From Parapristionchus giblindavisi (Eukaryota > Nematoda > Chromadorea > Rhabditida > Diplogasteridae): a DNA stretch of 64,000 nt. The stretch spans positions 434,001-498,000 of the forward strand of contig CALSFV010000051.1 in assembly GCA_943737045.1 (NCBI GenBank), given 5' to 3'. The position numbers were made by a program, and so were the translations under genes. Each line of letters begins with the position of its first letter. Within the stretch, counting starts at the first letter, position 1. The notes beneath the pieces were generated by a model. The model ran no database searches, had not been told where the DNA came from, and saw only the letters and a list, made by a program, of their open reading frames with translations. Positions 41,801-51,073 of the stretch are shown here, piece by piece.

Positions 41801-44679
41801 ACATGAGTCGAGTTGAATTTTGAGTGCGCAGTGTTTGCACTTATGTTTCTCGCATCATTTTAAGCGGAGCACTGATGCATATCGTTGATTTTGTTGTCAC
41901 CTTATTGTTAACGAACTCATATATCCATTGATTCAGACTTTCCCTCTATCGATAAGAAGGCCTCAATGTTCGTAATGTAAACCAAATTCTAAAAGTTCAA
42001 TTTGCTCTTGGCTTTCTCTCGCTCTCTCATTAGCTTTGGTTGTAAGGGGAACTGAAATTCACACCACGAGCTAGTTTGAACTTCTCCGCTCTGGCCACAC
42101 TCTCTCGCTCTGTTTGTCAACAGAGCGGAAAGTCATATTAGCCTGTAAAGCATTTAATGCGACACCCCGAGCTAATTTGAATCTCTACGCTCTGGCCACA
42201 CTCTCTCGCTTCCTTTGTTTACGAGAGATCATGGCCAGAGCGGAGAGTAAAATTAGCTCGGGGTGTGCCTTTAAAGTTGACTGATCAACATCATCAATCA
42301 ATTAATTAATAATCAAGTCAGTCATAGTCAGTAAATCTGATCAATAAATTCAGAGGCCCAAGAGCAACTCGATTTCGACGTGTTACACGTCGGTGCAGCA
42401 AGTGAACGTGTCCACTGCCATGTTGATTCTGAAGAAGTTCACGCCGGTCAAGCACAGAGTAGGCAAGGACATACTTAATAAGGTAAGTTAAGCCAAGGAT
42501 TTGGCTTAAGTATTAAGTATGGACATAAAGGCACACCTCGAGTTAACTTTTTTAAGTTAAGTTAAGTTAAGTTAAGTTTTACTTTCCGCATTGACAATTC
42601 TCCCTCGCAGATAAAGAGAGCGAGAGAGTATGTATTGCTAATGCGGAGACTAAAATTAGATAGGGTGTGCCTTTAAGTGTTAAGTATGTTAAGTAGTAAC
42701 TAAGTCTGTTTAAGTTATGCGTCGAATTGCCGCCAGTCTCTGAGCTCATCATTGGAAGTCCATTCGTGTCCAAGTCTCAACTAAACTGTATTGAAGGTTT
42801 GCAATCATTTAAAAACCAATAATAAATCTTATTTTTAAGTTGAAAAGCGATTGCACTATCTCGGCGGCAAATTGGGCGATTTCATCGAACAGACTCTTAA
42901 ATGGTATGCAATATATTTAATAAATATCATTTTAAAGTTAAATAAATCGACAATCAACTTCTTTCGTATAAGAGACAGCAAAGAAACAGTATAATGGATA
43001 TGAGATGTGAATCAAGCCTCTTTAAAAATAAGAGGTGTTCAAATGTCACGAAAATAAACGAAAAAGAGACGAGAGAGTGTGTAAAACGAGGAGAGTATTC
43101 TCTGTTTTTCTTTACTTTCCACGACTTTTGAACATACCATTCGGAAAAAATATATCGATTAATTCCAGGTTCGCCGATCGATCGTCCAGCTATTCCAATC
43201 TTCGAGAGAAATGTCGAGCGGCGGGACATGCGCATTTCGAGGTTCGTTTTCTCTCGAAAGAAAGTTAGAGAGCGTTGCCAGAGCGGAGAGTTTCAAATTA
43301 TATTGTTATTTGCCTTTAAGTGTTTCTGAATTATGAAATGTTGGCTTTTCCAAAGGATTTCGTGGTGTCATTCAGAATATAGTAGACATGCAACAGATTA
43401 TATGAACTCTTGACAACACGAGTTCTCACACAAAATCACTAAATAAGGCTATAGATATAATCAAGAGTTTTCATCTCAACATTATTATAAAATTAAGTCG
43501 AATGTGCATCTAACTGCTGATCAGTGGAAGTTAGTCCGAGCCGTGGTCGTGCGTGCCCTCCTCGTCAATACGGTCAAGTACGTTTCACTTATTTCATAAA
43601 TCGAGAGATGTCTAGTTTTTGCCAGTAATGTTGGAACAAGATGAGCAAAATATTTAATATACTGTTTGCTTTTTACCTGAGGTTAGTTTCAGTCCTCCCT
43701 GTATCATTTTGAGAGTTTTAACCGCACCGAAAAAAAATCAAATTAAAAACAATTCCCAATGCACTATAACCAATGTTCTAATGTACATCCTGTACAACAA
43801 CAGTAACAGTAATGTACAACAGTAAATCCATCTTGCCTCAAAAAAGTTTGTTCGATGATTCCTTCCATCTTGCTCATCACGGGTGACCAATCATGAACAT
43901 CAGAGATTGCTCTTGAAAAATGTTTTTAAATGAAAAGAGTGAATGTAGGGTCGAAAATTAAATAAATAACTATATTTAGGAAGTAGAAATAAGTAAACAA
44001 GTAAATTCAGGAAGTCATTTACGAAGGAGCGTGAGATCAACACGGACAATATAGAAGACACACTGACGAGAGCATTCAATTTCATTCTCAGTGAGACCAG
44101 ATGCGGACTGCTGTGTGCATCAGTGGAGGCAACGAAGAGGGTATTAACTTTTAATTAAAGGAACTCTCCGCTCTGGTAATACTCTCTCGCCGACAAAGAA
44201 AGCGAGAGAATGTGGCCAGAACGGAGAGTTTCAAATAACCTTGGGGTGTGCCTTTTGAAGAACAATAACTTTATTTCTGACTACGAGTGTTACCGAAATG
44301 ACAAATCTTGGACGACGATACATTGATTATGCGTCTGCATTTACTTTCCCTTTAAAGGCACACACACCCCTACCTAATTTGAAATTCTCCGTTCTACCAA
44401 TACTCACTCACTTTCTTTGTCTGTGCGATAGTGACTTCAGTGATCAGTGATCAGTGATAGTGATAGTGATTGCATTTGAAATTTAATTGTTATGCATTCG
44501 AATTTTTATAAAAGAATCTAAACTGAAAAATAGATATTTTAATTTTAATTTATTTTTTTAAGTTATGCAAATTCCAGATGCGTCGATCTCGTTCGTCCTC
44601 ACTGGTTGCCTGGCGAGGATCGAGTGGCACGGTCACGGTCATGGCTCGACCCCTGCTCGAAAGCACCGATGATGATTAG
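29811..44679 (+). CDS. glb-33: Seven-transmembrane receptor fused to a globin domain, GLB-33-like
   Basis: Nineteen exons: 29811-29866, 29992-30090, 30603-30678, 30732-30831, 30882-31014, 31271-31313, 31366-31434, 32077-32230, 32470-32549, 32815-32898, 32955-33043, 33227-33365, 42354-42482, 42715-42796, 42840-42903, 43169-43241, 43498-43577, 44011-44140, 44578-44679. They keep one frame for 593 residues. An acceptor TATTTTAG lies 2 bp before the ATG. Residues 1-374 are a rhodopsin-class peptide receptor: N-glycosylation sites NKT and NNT, TM2 HMVMLCVWDTLLLLSCLLTY, TM3 ending ITLERYLAV (DRY-like ERY), TM7 LHSATNWLIFFHWP. Residues 375-593 read as a globin: HRVGKDILNKLCVELPPVSE (B/C helices), LHYLGGKLGDFIEQTL (E), NLREKCRAAGHAHFE (F, proximal His about 486) and LTADQWKLVRAVVVRALL (G). 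The tail is Ser/Arg-rich. C. elegans GLB-33 has this order. The exon 2 and exon 8 starts are the least certain. Intron 12 holds nested transposons. Confidence 0.88.
30236..30325. mobile_element. M1 MITE in intron 2 of the glb-33-like gene
   Basis: Core CTGGCAATGTTGTCTCGC / GCGAGA-type arm, ending TTAGCTTGCTTTAA. The left end is missing. Confidence 0.65.
31610..31988. mobile_element. hAT-type MITE with TTTTACG interior
   Basis: Ends AGGGCTGTGCATTTTACG and TTTTACGCACAGCCCTG are bounded by an exact 8-bp duplication ATAGGGAC (31602-31609, 31989-31996). The interior is rich in TTTTACGA words and codes for nothing. It lies in intron 7 of the glb-33-like gene. Confidence 0.85.
32640..32716. mobile_element. 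M1 MITE fragment in intron 9 of the glb-33-like gene
   Basis: TTTTACTCTCCGTTCTGGC paired with TTGCTAAAGTGGAGAG. The outer ends are lost. Confidence 0.65.
32901..32935. repeat. (AAAGATC)n tract in an intron
   Basis: Four to five consecutive AAAGATC heptamers, just after the exon 10 donor. Similar tracts lie at 31323-31341, 60823, 61218-61330 and elsewhere. Confidence 0.8.
33388..33431. mobile_element. M1 MITE split by the Tc5-like element
   Basis: Left part CTTTAAAGGCATACCCCAAG ... GAGCTCTCTCGTTGACTAA. The sequence resumes at 41764 with TAAGCTGCCTTTAAG. This shows the MITE was present before the larger insertion. Confidence 0.6.
33432..33862. repeat. Left terminal inverted repeat of the Tc5-like element
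   Basis: Reverse complement of 41334-41763 with a few mismatches, for example ACACAATGTAAAT against ACACGATGTAAAT. It contains the palindrome GCGCACAGTGTGCAC. Confidence 0.88.
33683..34069. repeat. Long direct repeat flanking the Penelope-like element, left copy
   Basis: From ATGCTTTGAGGTCGG in the inverted repeat to TTTCGATCTAGCA, this is repeated at 39721-40524 on the other side of the retroelement. The right copy has about 400 bp more between two ATCAGATATA words. It may be a very long target duplication or a deletion or template-switch product. Confidence 0.75.
34070..38549 (-). mobile_element. Penelope-like retroelement, complete 4.48-kb unit
   Basis: It is read on the minus strand. 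Its 3' 1.17 kb (34070-35242) is repeated directly upstream at 38550-39722, giving the partial tandem structure (pseudo-LTRs) typical of Penelope-like elements. The two repeats are nearly identical, so the insertion is young. It carries one long ORF with an N-terminal GIY-YIG endonuclease and a reverse transcriptase. About 1 kb of leader lies between 37600 and 38549 with no other ORF. Confidence 0.88.
34767..37508 (-). CDS. Penelope-like polyprotein: GIY-YIG endonuclease then reverse transcriptase
   Basis: An uninterrupted frame of about 913 codons. Residues 15-130 hold a Cys cluster (CNNRRCVICPKM) and a GIY-YIG nuclease (VVYLITCDICQKQYVGET, RMSQHR, LSKHFKENGH, ELLWIKSLNSAYPLGLND). Reverse transcriptase motifs follow in the C-terminal half: LPRIYGIPKMHK, FCADFASLFTNLP (catalytic D), GIPQGNNASPQIADL and TYRYIDDLFH (YIDD). 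In classic Penelope the endonuclease is C-terminal. The N-terminal position matches the permuted Naiad/Chlamys clade. The given start is a TTG; the frame stays open about 30 codons further upstream (NKLLRTEEGRAVV) without an ATG, so the true start is uncertain. The lack of stops suggests recent activity. Confidence 0.92.
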   Translation of the reverse strand: MGEYSDYIGSSCNNRRCVICPKMRWNKGVISTITNNIFLTNKPCNTSCDSVNVVYLITCDICQKQYVGETTQTVKDRMSQHRTSFSGNKLNTFLSKHFKENGHTRESFSIDILDHGKNKDELREKELLWIKSLNSAYPLGLNDQIVNFGCISEDINPLSKQSHPFYTLPIQSFKRDRGNRNKKRRMPKYKSTVSVEDIISVISNLEARSLFIYGRQFSHHTLRKLEVYTATNEFNLLSLKTRYKVFSIICPHYWKYYRSKDKCMFKNDILIKLPYFGRFIENISLHQMFNAKVIKDYFRNISDIENPKLCITYSLNSPVSSLICNYGKFLKNLTENDISYILNSPCSCSNYPNYINNHYGHVCTGDTGIIKNKELTSIFDKGTKYRLQPVCDIKTIINTLREYIKDTVTKLAKKNKKPQSLSIDTTENIVNYIIPVIERKLNKIDINRDAQNINRYRKELDKLKKDFIITMIDKASGNYAFTCKKLYLIFMEKEMNTNHTGERTYKPIDNLDYESKIKDHLKFTLSMSLTRNLDCSLPRIYGIPKMHKTPIKFRFITGAHNSSLKPVSVQLQKILKFLQNHFRRYCNIRSGRNGTNCYFSIQNTFKVINGLNACHGQNNKIFCADFASLFTNLPHKIVKEKIFYLVDLLFKNAHSEFINIQGNYVRYDKTNKISTGITYHKNDVKLMLEYILENSYAFYGGTYYKQEKGIPQGNNASPQIADLTLAVMEYQYVYDKIKNGHPLAFSLNKTYRYIDDLFHISDKTMDFIEITKEMYHDSLTLEKTNERNNECAFLDLQINIMIDGKINTTLYNKTDDYQFNVIRYPHYKSNSPIRMGLNTLHGEIIRTFRNCSKLTDFEIRVKSMVKYFISIDYPKEMIHRRIFRTLNSNPYISIKYGTNNAGICTQCLNQSIL
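38550..39722 (-). repeat. Upstream partial copy (pseudo-LTR) of the Penelope-like element
   Basis: Nearly identical to 34070-35242. It includes the last 149 codons of the polyprotein (39247-39696) and the 3' untranslated part, and is cut at TATGGAATAG/ATGCTTTGAGG. Confidence 0.88.
39721..40524. repeat. Long direct repeat flanking the Penelope-like element, right copy
   Basis: Counterpart of 33683-34069. It contains an extra segment (about 40063-40464) whose frame reads DFEDGMKLDEDLLLLIR and VHLYIDKSC, possibly transposase-derived but not identified. Confidence 0.7.
40795..40880. mobile_element. Truncated hAT-type MITE end
   Basis: AAGGATGTGCGGAAAAAGG followed by degenerate ACGAAAAATGCGAAAAAG words, like the left half of 5919-6352. 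No right end was found. Confidence 0.5.
40894..40917. repeat. Poly-C tract
   Basis: A run of more than 20 C, interrupting the transposase remnant of the Tc5-like element. Its length is probably unreliable. Confidence 0.85.
40918..41122 (+). pseudogene. C-terminal fragment of a pogo/Tc5-type transposase
   Basis: The frame reads LRHIPPGCTSIIQPLDLLFF followed by GPFISVVKRI. The PPGCTSxxQPLD motif is typical of the DDE domain of pogo/Tigger/Tc5 transposases, just before the last catalytic acid. It starts abruptly after the poly-C run, so the rest has been lost. It supports the Tc5-like assignment made from the ends. Confidence 0.78.
41334..41763. repeat. Right terminal inverted repeat of the Tc5-like element
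   Basis: Inverse of 33432-33862. The element ends GGGGATTCCCTTG followed by the target copy TAA. Confidence 0.88.
41779..42059. other. Intron 12 of the glb-33-like gene, right of the transposon
   Basis: No exon or named repeat was seen. Several CTCTCTC stretches. Confidence 0.4.
42060..42155. mobile_element. M1 MITE in intron 12
   Basis: ACACCACGAGCTAGTTTGAA start; the right arm is shortened (CAGAGCGGAAAGTC). It abuts the next copy. Confidence 0.7.
42153..42275. mobile_element. M1 MITE in intron 12, intact
   Basis: Right end TTAGCTCGGGGTGTGCCTTT. Near-perfect arms around CTCTGGCCACACTCTCTCGC. Confidence 0.85.
42526..42676. mobile_element. M1 MITE with (TTAAG)n insertion in intron 13
   Basis: AAAGGCACACCTCGAGTTAA is followed by five TTAAG pentamers before the arm TTTTACTTTCCGCATTG. 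It ends GGGTGTGCCTTTAAG. Confidence 0.75.
43250..43320. mobile_element. M1 MITE right half in intron 16
   Basis: Only TTCTCTCG ... GTTGCCAGAGCGGAGAG and TGCCTTTAAG remain. It begins 9 bp after the exon 16 donor. Confidence 0.65.
44152..44257. mobile_element. M1 MITE in intron 18
   Basis: AACTCTCCGCTCTGGTAATA / GTGGCCAGAACGGAGAGTTT, ending TTGGGGTGTGCCTTTT. Confidence 0.8.
44351..44433. mobile_element. M1 MITE left half in intron 18
   Basis: TTTAAAGGCACACACACCCC then TTTGAAATTCTCCGTTCTAC. The right arm is absent. Confidence 0.65.
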
Positions 44680-45164
44680 ATTATCGATTGAAACAGATTA
44701 TCGATTATCGATTATTGATTATCGATTGAAACAGATTATCGATTAGTTCATGATCTAGCGAAATTTACAAGAGAAATCGATAATCGTCATTCGGAAGAGG
44801 TGGACGTCTCCCAAATTTAATTGCTATAGGACGGCAAAGACCCAGATTAGGGGCATGGGTAGTATTTCTCCAGAAACGGGTATATAATTATCAAGTCAAA
44901 TCTTGCCAAAACTTTCCTGTTATGAAAATTTCTGTTTAGTCGCATTTTACCTAATTTTTTTAATGCAATTCCCACACAAGCAATTCGTTCGATGAAATAC
45001 CGCTTATAGATTTGCGTCAATGACATATTATTATAATAATAGCCATTAAATGATCATCGACGTTGCTTCAGTTATTCCAAGTTTACCTTAACGAGTTATC
45101 ACATACCTTATCTCGATCGCTTTATCATGTATTATTTTTAATCGACCTTATACGGGTATCACTG

Positions 45165-45283
45165 AAAAGGCACACCCAGCTTATATGAAACTCTCCGCTC
45201 CGCTCACACTCTCTAGCTTTCTTTGCCTATATGAGAGTGTTGCCAGAGCGGAGAGTGAAATGAGCTAGGAGAGTACCTTTAAA
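45165..45283. mobile_element. M1 MITE downstream of the glb-33-like gene
   Basis: AAAAGGCACACCCAGCTTAT to GCTAGGAGAGTACCTTTAAA, about 490 bp after the stop codon. Confidence 0.8.
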
Positions 45284-46069
<786 letters not shown>

Positions 46070-46075
46070 TTTATT
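46070..46075 (-). terminator. Poly(A) signal of secreted paralogue 1
   Basis: TTTATT on the plus strand is AATAAA on the gene strand, 44 bp after the stop codon. Paralogue 2 has the same ATAAAGATATGAATAAAT context. Confidence 0.6.
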
Positions 46076-46118
46076 CCATCATAAAGAAAGGATCAAGAGA
46101 GAAAAGGAGAATGAATGT

Positions 46119-47562
46119 TTATATATAATCTCGGTCGCATTCGTAATTGTCAAACATTTTCATAATTGCACTGTGTACCCGGAAATAAACGTCGTAATGT
46201 CCGTCAATCATATGATCAACCTCTTTCCGATCTATTATCACTGATGCATCAGGACGACTACGAAGCTCTTCGAATTTGCGACGATAAATGGTACGAATGG
46301 CTGGTATACGCTTGTCCAAGAACTCGATCGCGGGAGGGAAGTTCTTCTCATGAAACATTGCGTTAGAGAGGCTGCGACTCTTACGGTGTGGCTCCCTGAG
46401 CTCATAGTAGGCCTCGACGGTTGGGGCAGCAGCGATCTCTTCTTTGCTCGGTTCCCGATAGTATGTCCAAGGCCCGGATGGAGCAAATCCGAGCACGGCA
46501 CGCAACTCCGAGAGGCCAATGATTTCTTGCGCTTCGCGGACCATCCATATATTCAAGAGTCGGGCCGCCCCGTACTTGAGCAGATCTCCCGAAAGCAGTT
46601 CGTCCTCTCGATGTGTGAGGCAGATGGCGGCTATATTGGCCATCTCTTTCTCGATGTCGAAGGTTGAAGTCGGCGTGGTAGCGCCCGCGATGACACTTGT
46701 GCTGTTTACTAGAGGAGCGGTAGTTGATGTAGATGTAGTGGAAGTAACGTTGCTGGAGGGTGCGATGCTTTCTGAAAGTAACATATTCAGACAGACATCA
46801 ATTATAGTCAAACAATTCATATGTCCGATCGTCGATTATCAAACGCAATTTATTCAACTCATGGTAACAATATGAAACTATTATGACTAGTGAAATTTGC
46901 CATTCGAATCGCCATGTTATTCTGTCTGGGAATCCTGTTAATCTACTTGCCCAGAGATTCTCATATTCCATAAAATCGATTAAAACATGCTGCTTTTCGA
47001 GGGGTAGCAGGTAATCTTGAGATTCAGATCTCTGCTCAATGAAACTTGTAATGCAGTGTTTCATGGCGAATGTATGTATTTTGTTTTTCTCTTGCTTGTT
47101 CGCATCTTGCACCCAATCATATGCCAAAAAAAAACAAAATTTAAGTCAATTCCAGTTTATTTTTAAAAGTTTTTTTTATTGCACTATACTGCAAAGTGCA
47201 CTGAGCATAGAGCTGAAACTTAAGTTCACCAACAACGCCCTGGAAATGCAAATTTTCATTATCGATTTTCTTGAATACCAGGATCTCATGGCAATTATTC
47301 TCAAAGGATTTCTATATAAAGTCACATTGCGATTGGAATCGTATACATCACTAGTCATAACTCCATGGTGAGTTGAGACCATTCCATTGTTAGACGTTTA
47401 CGCTTCTATTTTATCACTCACACTATCATTGATTTTTCTGTTACAATAGTCATTAAATTGCAAGAAACGATAAATATTTATTATTATTCTAACTATCAAT
47501 ACGGTCATACTTGCATGCAAATGGGTCACAAGGACGAGACAGATGACGAGTGCCGTCCCCAT
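46119..47562 (-). CDS. Secreted protein of unknown family, paralogue 1
   Basis: Two exons, complement(47511-47562) and complement(46119-46771), encode 234 residues. An acceptor TTTCTAG precedes the ATG by 8 bp. Residues 1-17 (MGTALVICLVLVTHLHA) are a signal peptide. Then come a Ser/Thr-rich stretch (TSTTSTSTTAPLVNSTSV, with an NST glycosylation site) and an alpha-helical domain from FDIEKEMANIA to the C-terminus with HREDELLSGD, FAPSGPWTYYREP, APTVEAYYELREPH and NFPPAIEFLDKR. I do not recognise the family. It lacks a Cys-rich pattern and transmembrane helices. It is about 80% identical over the helical domain to paralogue 2 (49219-49959), with which it is divergently arranged. The large first exon lies 740 bp upstream of the second. 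Confidence 0.85.
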
Positions 47563-47660
47563 ATATTCGCCTAGAAATAATGTATATTAAAGCATCTTCG
47601 AGACGGACGCACGCCGTTTTCATGCACACCGATTTCATACACTGATAGTGAGAGCAAACT

Positions 47661-47790
47661 TACATGGCAAATCGTTACCCCAATAATACATGGCAAATCG
47701 TTACCCCAATAATACATGGCAAATCGTTACCCCAATAATACATGGCAAATCGTTACCCAATAATACATGACAAATCGTTACCCCAACAAT
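47661..47790. repeat. Minisatellite, 26-27 bp x5
   Basis: Unit ACATGGCAAATCGTTACCCC plus AATAAT. The fourth copy has lost one C and the last has changes. It lies about 100 bp upstream of paralogue 1 and has no counterpart upstream of paralogue 2. Confidence 0.9.
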
Positions 47791-48444
47791 GAACACTGAT
47801 GTTTCAATGGAAATCAAAGGAATTCAATGGCTGAATTCACCATCTCTCAAATGTAGCACCGCATAATAGCAGAGGTACATATAAGTGACACAGAGAAAAA
47901 AGTTTAATATACGGAACAAACTGAAAATGCAAAAAAAACAGTGAAAAATTAGAGAAGAAATATAAAAAATATGAAAATCTACAATAATACAATAAATGTG
48001 TTGTTAGCTATGCAACCAAAACCACCGGATTAAAAGAAAGGAATGGAGACAAGATGATGCCACTTGCTCGACCTCATTTCTCTCTTACAACCACTTCTTG
48101 AAGAAAGTGAAACTATCTAGCTGACTCACTCAAATTAAGATTGGATAGTGTATGATGCGGTGTTACAATTGCGAAAAATAACAAGAAGAATGTTATTATT
48201 TCGATTCTTCTTAATTCTTTCGGGTTAGATCAACCTGAAGAAGTTTTTCAATTATCTCAAAATTACACGTGAAGACAGTGAGATACATAAAATATAATTT
48301 AATTTTTTGAAGTGGTAGGAGATCAAAAAATTTATAATATATGGGACAAGCTAGCTGTGGAATACAAGCAATGTATATCACATTCCCGTGGAGATATGAC
48401 TAGTGACATATACCATTCGACAACAAAATCAGCAAAAGAATATT

Positions 48445-48517
48445 GCGGCAGGGGGGATCGAACTCATGACAGTCAAAAATAAACGCAGCCACCTTATCCC
48501 CTACACCACACAAGCAC
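48445..48517 (-). repeat. tRNA-like sequence (SINE head or tRNA relic)
   Basis: On the minus strand an A-box-like TGTGGTGTAGGGGATAAGG and a B-box-like GAGTTCGATCCCC occur at tRNA spacing. The acceptor stem does not pair, so a working tRNA is unlikely. Confidence 0.45.
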
Positions 48518-49218
48518 TTACTTTCATGCCGTAACGTAAGGTCATGTGAATTCAACGTAGAATTTTCGGTCCCAAGTGGAACACATTGATTGTCAATTGG
48601 GATACCGTAAGAAGCTACCGCAACCATCAATCAATAATTGTTGACTACTGGCCCATCAAAGTTTTCCACTGGGGGTCCAAAACAAATTGACGGCGCCCTC
48701 CCGTCTCGAAAATTTAACACCGCATCATACACGGATCTCTATATCCAATCTTGATTAGAGTGCGTCAGTAGGATCGTTTCACTTTCTTCAAGAAGTGTGA
48801 TGGGTTATGAGAGAGAAATGGGGTCAGACGAGTGGCATTCTCTCTCATCGTATCTTTCTTTCAATCCGATGGTTTCGGATGTACAGTAAACACACTTATT
48901 GTATTATTATTGGTGATTTTCATATATTTTTTATATTTCTACTCTAATTTTCCACTGGCTTTTGCATTTTCGGTATGTATTTATCTCGCTTGGCCACGGA
49001 CAAAAAAGTGGAATTCACGGAGCATAAGACCTGTGAAGTGTCATGCTCCGTGGATTACACTTTTTTTCTCTGTGTGTACTTACATGTACCTCTCCTATGC
49101 GATGCTACATTTGAGAAACCGACGAACTCCGTCATGTGAAATCAGCGCGAGTCCGTTTCGATAATGTACCTTCTGACACCTTCTGATGCTTTAAAATACG
49201 ATATTTCCAGGTGAATAC

Positions 49219-49959
49219 ATGGGGAAAACACTCGTCATCTGTCTCGTCCTTGCCACCCACGTACATGCAAGTATGGCCACCTTAATAATTAGAATATATG
49301 GTTGGACAGATGAACATGTCAAGCTTTCAGAAAGCATCGCTTCCTCCATCTCCACATCAACGACCGCTGCTCTGGTAGACAGCACAAGTGTACTCTCGAG
49401 CACGCCATCTTCACCTTTCGACATCGAGAAAGAGCTAGCGAAGATTGCTACCACCTGCCTCACACATCGAGAGGACGAACTGCTATCGGGCGACATGCTC
49501 AAGTACGGGGCGGCGCGACTCTTGAATATATGGTTGGTCCGCGAAGCTCTAGAAATCATTAGCCTCGCGGAATTGCGTGCCGTTCTCGGATTTGCGCCAT
49601 CCGGGCCTTGGACATACTACAGAAAGCCGAGCTCAGACGAAATCGCAGCTGCCCCTACCGTCGAGGCCTACTATGAGCTGAGGGAGCCACACCGTAAGGA
49701 TCGCAGCCTCGCTAACCGAATGTTTCATGAGAGGAACTTCCCTCCCGTAATCGCGTTCTTGGACAAGCGGTTCCCAGCCATTCGCACCATTTATCGGCGG
49801 AAATTCGAAGAGATTCGTAGTCGTCCTGAGGCAAACGAGACGATAGACAGGAAAGAGGTTGATCTTATGATTTACGAGCATTTCCACGTTTATTACCGAG
49901 TACGCGACGCAATCATGAAAATTTTGATCAATTATGAATGCCAGAGAGATGATATATGA
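49219..49959 (+). CDS. Secreted protein of unknown family, paralogue 2
   Basis: Exons 49219-49270 and 49331-49959 encode 226 residues. An unspliced frame also runs through the 60-bp intron, but paralogue 1 proves the splice: both use GCAA/GTATG and TTTCAG/AAAGC in the same phase. An acceptor TTTCCAG at 49210 precedes the ATG by 8 bp. The signal peptide is MGKTLVICLVLATHVHA, then a Ser/Thr-rich linker (SIASSISTSTTAALVDSTSV), then the helical domain FDIEKELAKIA ... ECQRDDI. Conserved blocks with paralogue 1 include LLKYGAARLLNIW-type, AVLGFAPSGPWTYYR and RTIYRRKFEE. Function unknown; a nematode-restricted secreted family is my inference. Confidence 0.87.
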   Translation: MGKTLVICLVLATHVHASMATLIIRIYGWTDEHVKLSESIASSISTSTTAALVDSTSVLSSTPSSPFDIEKELAKIATTCLTHREDELLSGDMLKYGAARLLNIWLVREALEIISLAELRAVLGFAPSGPWTYYRKPSSDEIAAAPTVEAYYELREPHRKDRSLANRMFHERNFPPVIAFLDKRFPAIRTIYRRKFEEIRSRPEANETIDRKEVDLMIYEHFHVYYRVRDAIMKILINYECQRDDI

Positions 49960-50047
49960 ACATTTTTATTTATTTATTTATCTATTATGTACCGTATATT
50001 ATTAAACATTTATTCCCCTTTTCACTATTGATCCTTTTCTCTGATGA

Positions 50048-50053
50048 AATAAA
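50048..50053 (+). terminator. Poly(A) signal of secreted paralogue 2
   Basis: AATAAA 89 bp after the stop codon. Confidence 0.6.
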
Positions 50054-50107
50054 GATATGAATAAATATATACAAGGCCCGTTAGTTAATCAATAACAACC
50101 GAAATCG

Positions 50108-50230
50108 CTTAAAGCCACACCCCAAGCTAATTTGAAACTCTCCGCTCTGGCAATACTCTCTCACTTGCTTTGTCTACTAGAGAGCGTTGCCAGAGCGGAG
50201 TGTATAATTAGCATGGGGCATTCCTTTAAA
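50108..50230. mobile_element. M1 MITE, intact
   Basis: CTTAAAGCCACACCCCAAGC to GCATGGGGCATTCCTTTA. Confidence 0.85.
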
Positions 50231-51073
50231 GCGACTGAACTCCATCACTTCATTATTGCTTTTTCCCTTCATTATTAATGTTTTACGTACGGATAAATAA
50301 ACAAATAAATAAATATTTACAAATTAAGAACATTTCATATCATATTAGGTTGGTGAATATTTTTCTCGTTTTTTAACCATTTAACAATATGCTCTTTGAG
50401 TTTTAATAATTACTTGTCTATGTGGTGGGATGTTTTTGTCATTTTTCTCAATAAGTGGATTGCGTGATTTATGTCCTTTAGCTCATGGGTCACCGTTGAT
50501 AGATCGATATCATTGATCGATCGATAATTGACATTGTGTCGATCACTCTCCCTTCGGTCGCTGTTCAAATACTTATTTATTTATTTAGGTGAGAATGCGT
50601 TCTGTCAACGAGTTCCATAAAATCCGCATAATTTTTCATTATTTTCATAAGGTACACTCGGGCACGTGTGTCCGTCAACGTAAATTTTGTAGTGTTTTGG
50701 TTCCCAAGTGGAAAACCCTGTTCGTCAATTGGGATACGGTAACAAGCTACCGTAATCATTGATCAATAATTGTTGACTACTGTAACCTTTTACAGTAATT
50801 TTATGACCCATCAGGGTTTTCCAGTTGGGATCCAAAACACTCCCAAATTTACGGCGTGCTCCGTCTCATAAATGCAACACTGCATCATACACGCACTCTA
50901 TATCCAAACTTTATTTGAGTGCGTCAGCAGGATAGTTTCACTTTCTTCAAGAAGTGTGATGGGTTATGAGAGATAAATGGAGTGAAACGAGTGGCATCCT
51001 CTCTCCTTCATTCCTTTCTTTCAATCCGATGGTTTCGGTTGTACAGTAAACACACCTATTGTATTATTATCGG
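50231..51073. other. Third copy of the paralogue upstream block, left part
   Basis: From about 50560 the sequence follows 48520-48920 (for example CAATAATTGTTGACTACTG and AAGTGTGATGGGTTATGAGA) until it is broken by the insertion at 51082. The part before 50560 shows no gene. Confidence 0.65.

Larger units (their letters stand above)
47563..49210. promoter_or_regulatory. Shared inverted upstream region of the divergent paralogues
   Basis: 47860-48170 and 48700-49115 are inverted copies of each other (for example TTTCACTTTCTTCAAGAAGT and its inverse), so both genes carry the same upstream block as a palindrome with a 0.5-kb centre. A further direct copy of the block lies at 50560-51081 and 55615-56010. 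Regulatory function is inferred only from position. Confidence 0.55.

Noticed and set aside
46166..46875. Plus-strand frames opposite secreted paralogue 1, and the minus-strand frames opposite paralogue 2
   Set aside because: They are antisense shadows. The accepted strand is fixed by the signal-peptide exon, shared splice sites and conservation between paralogues.
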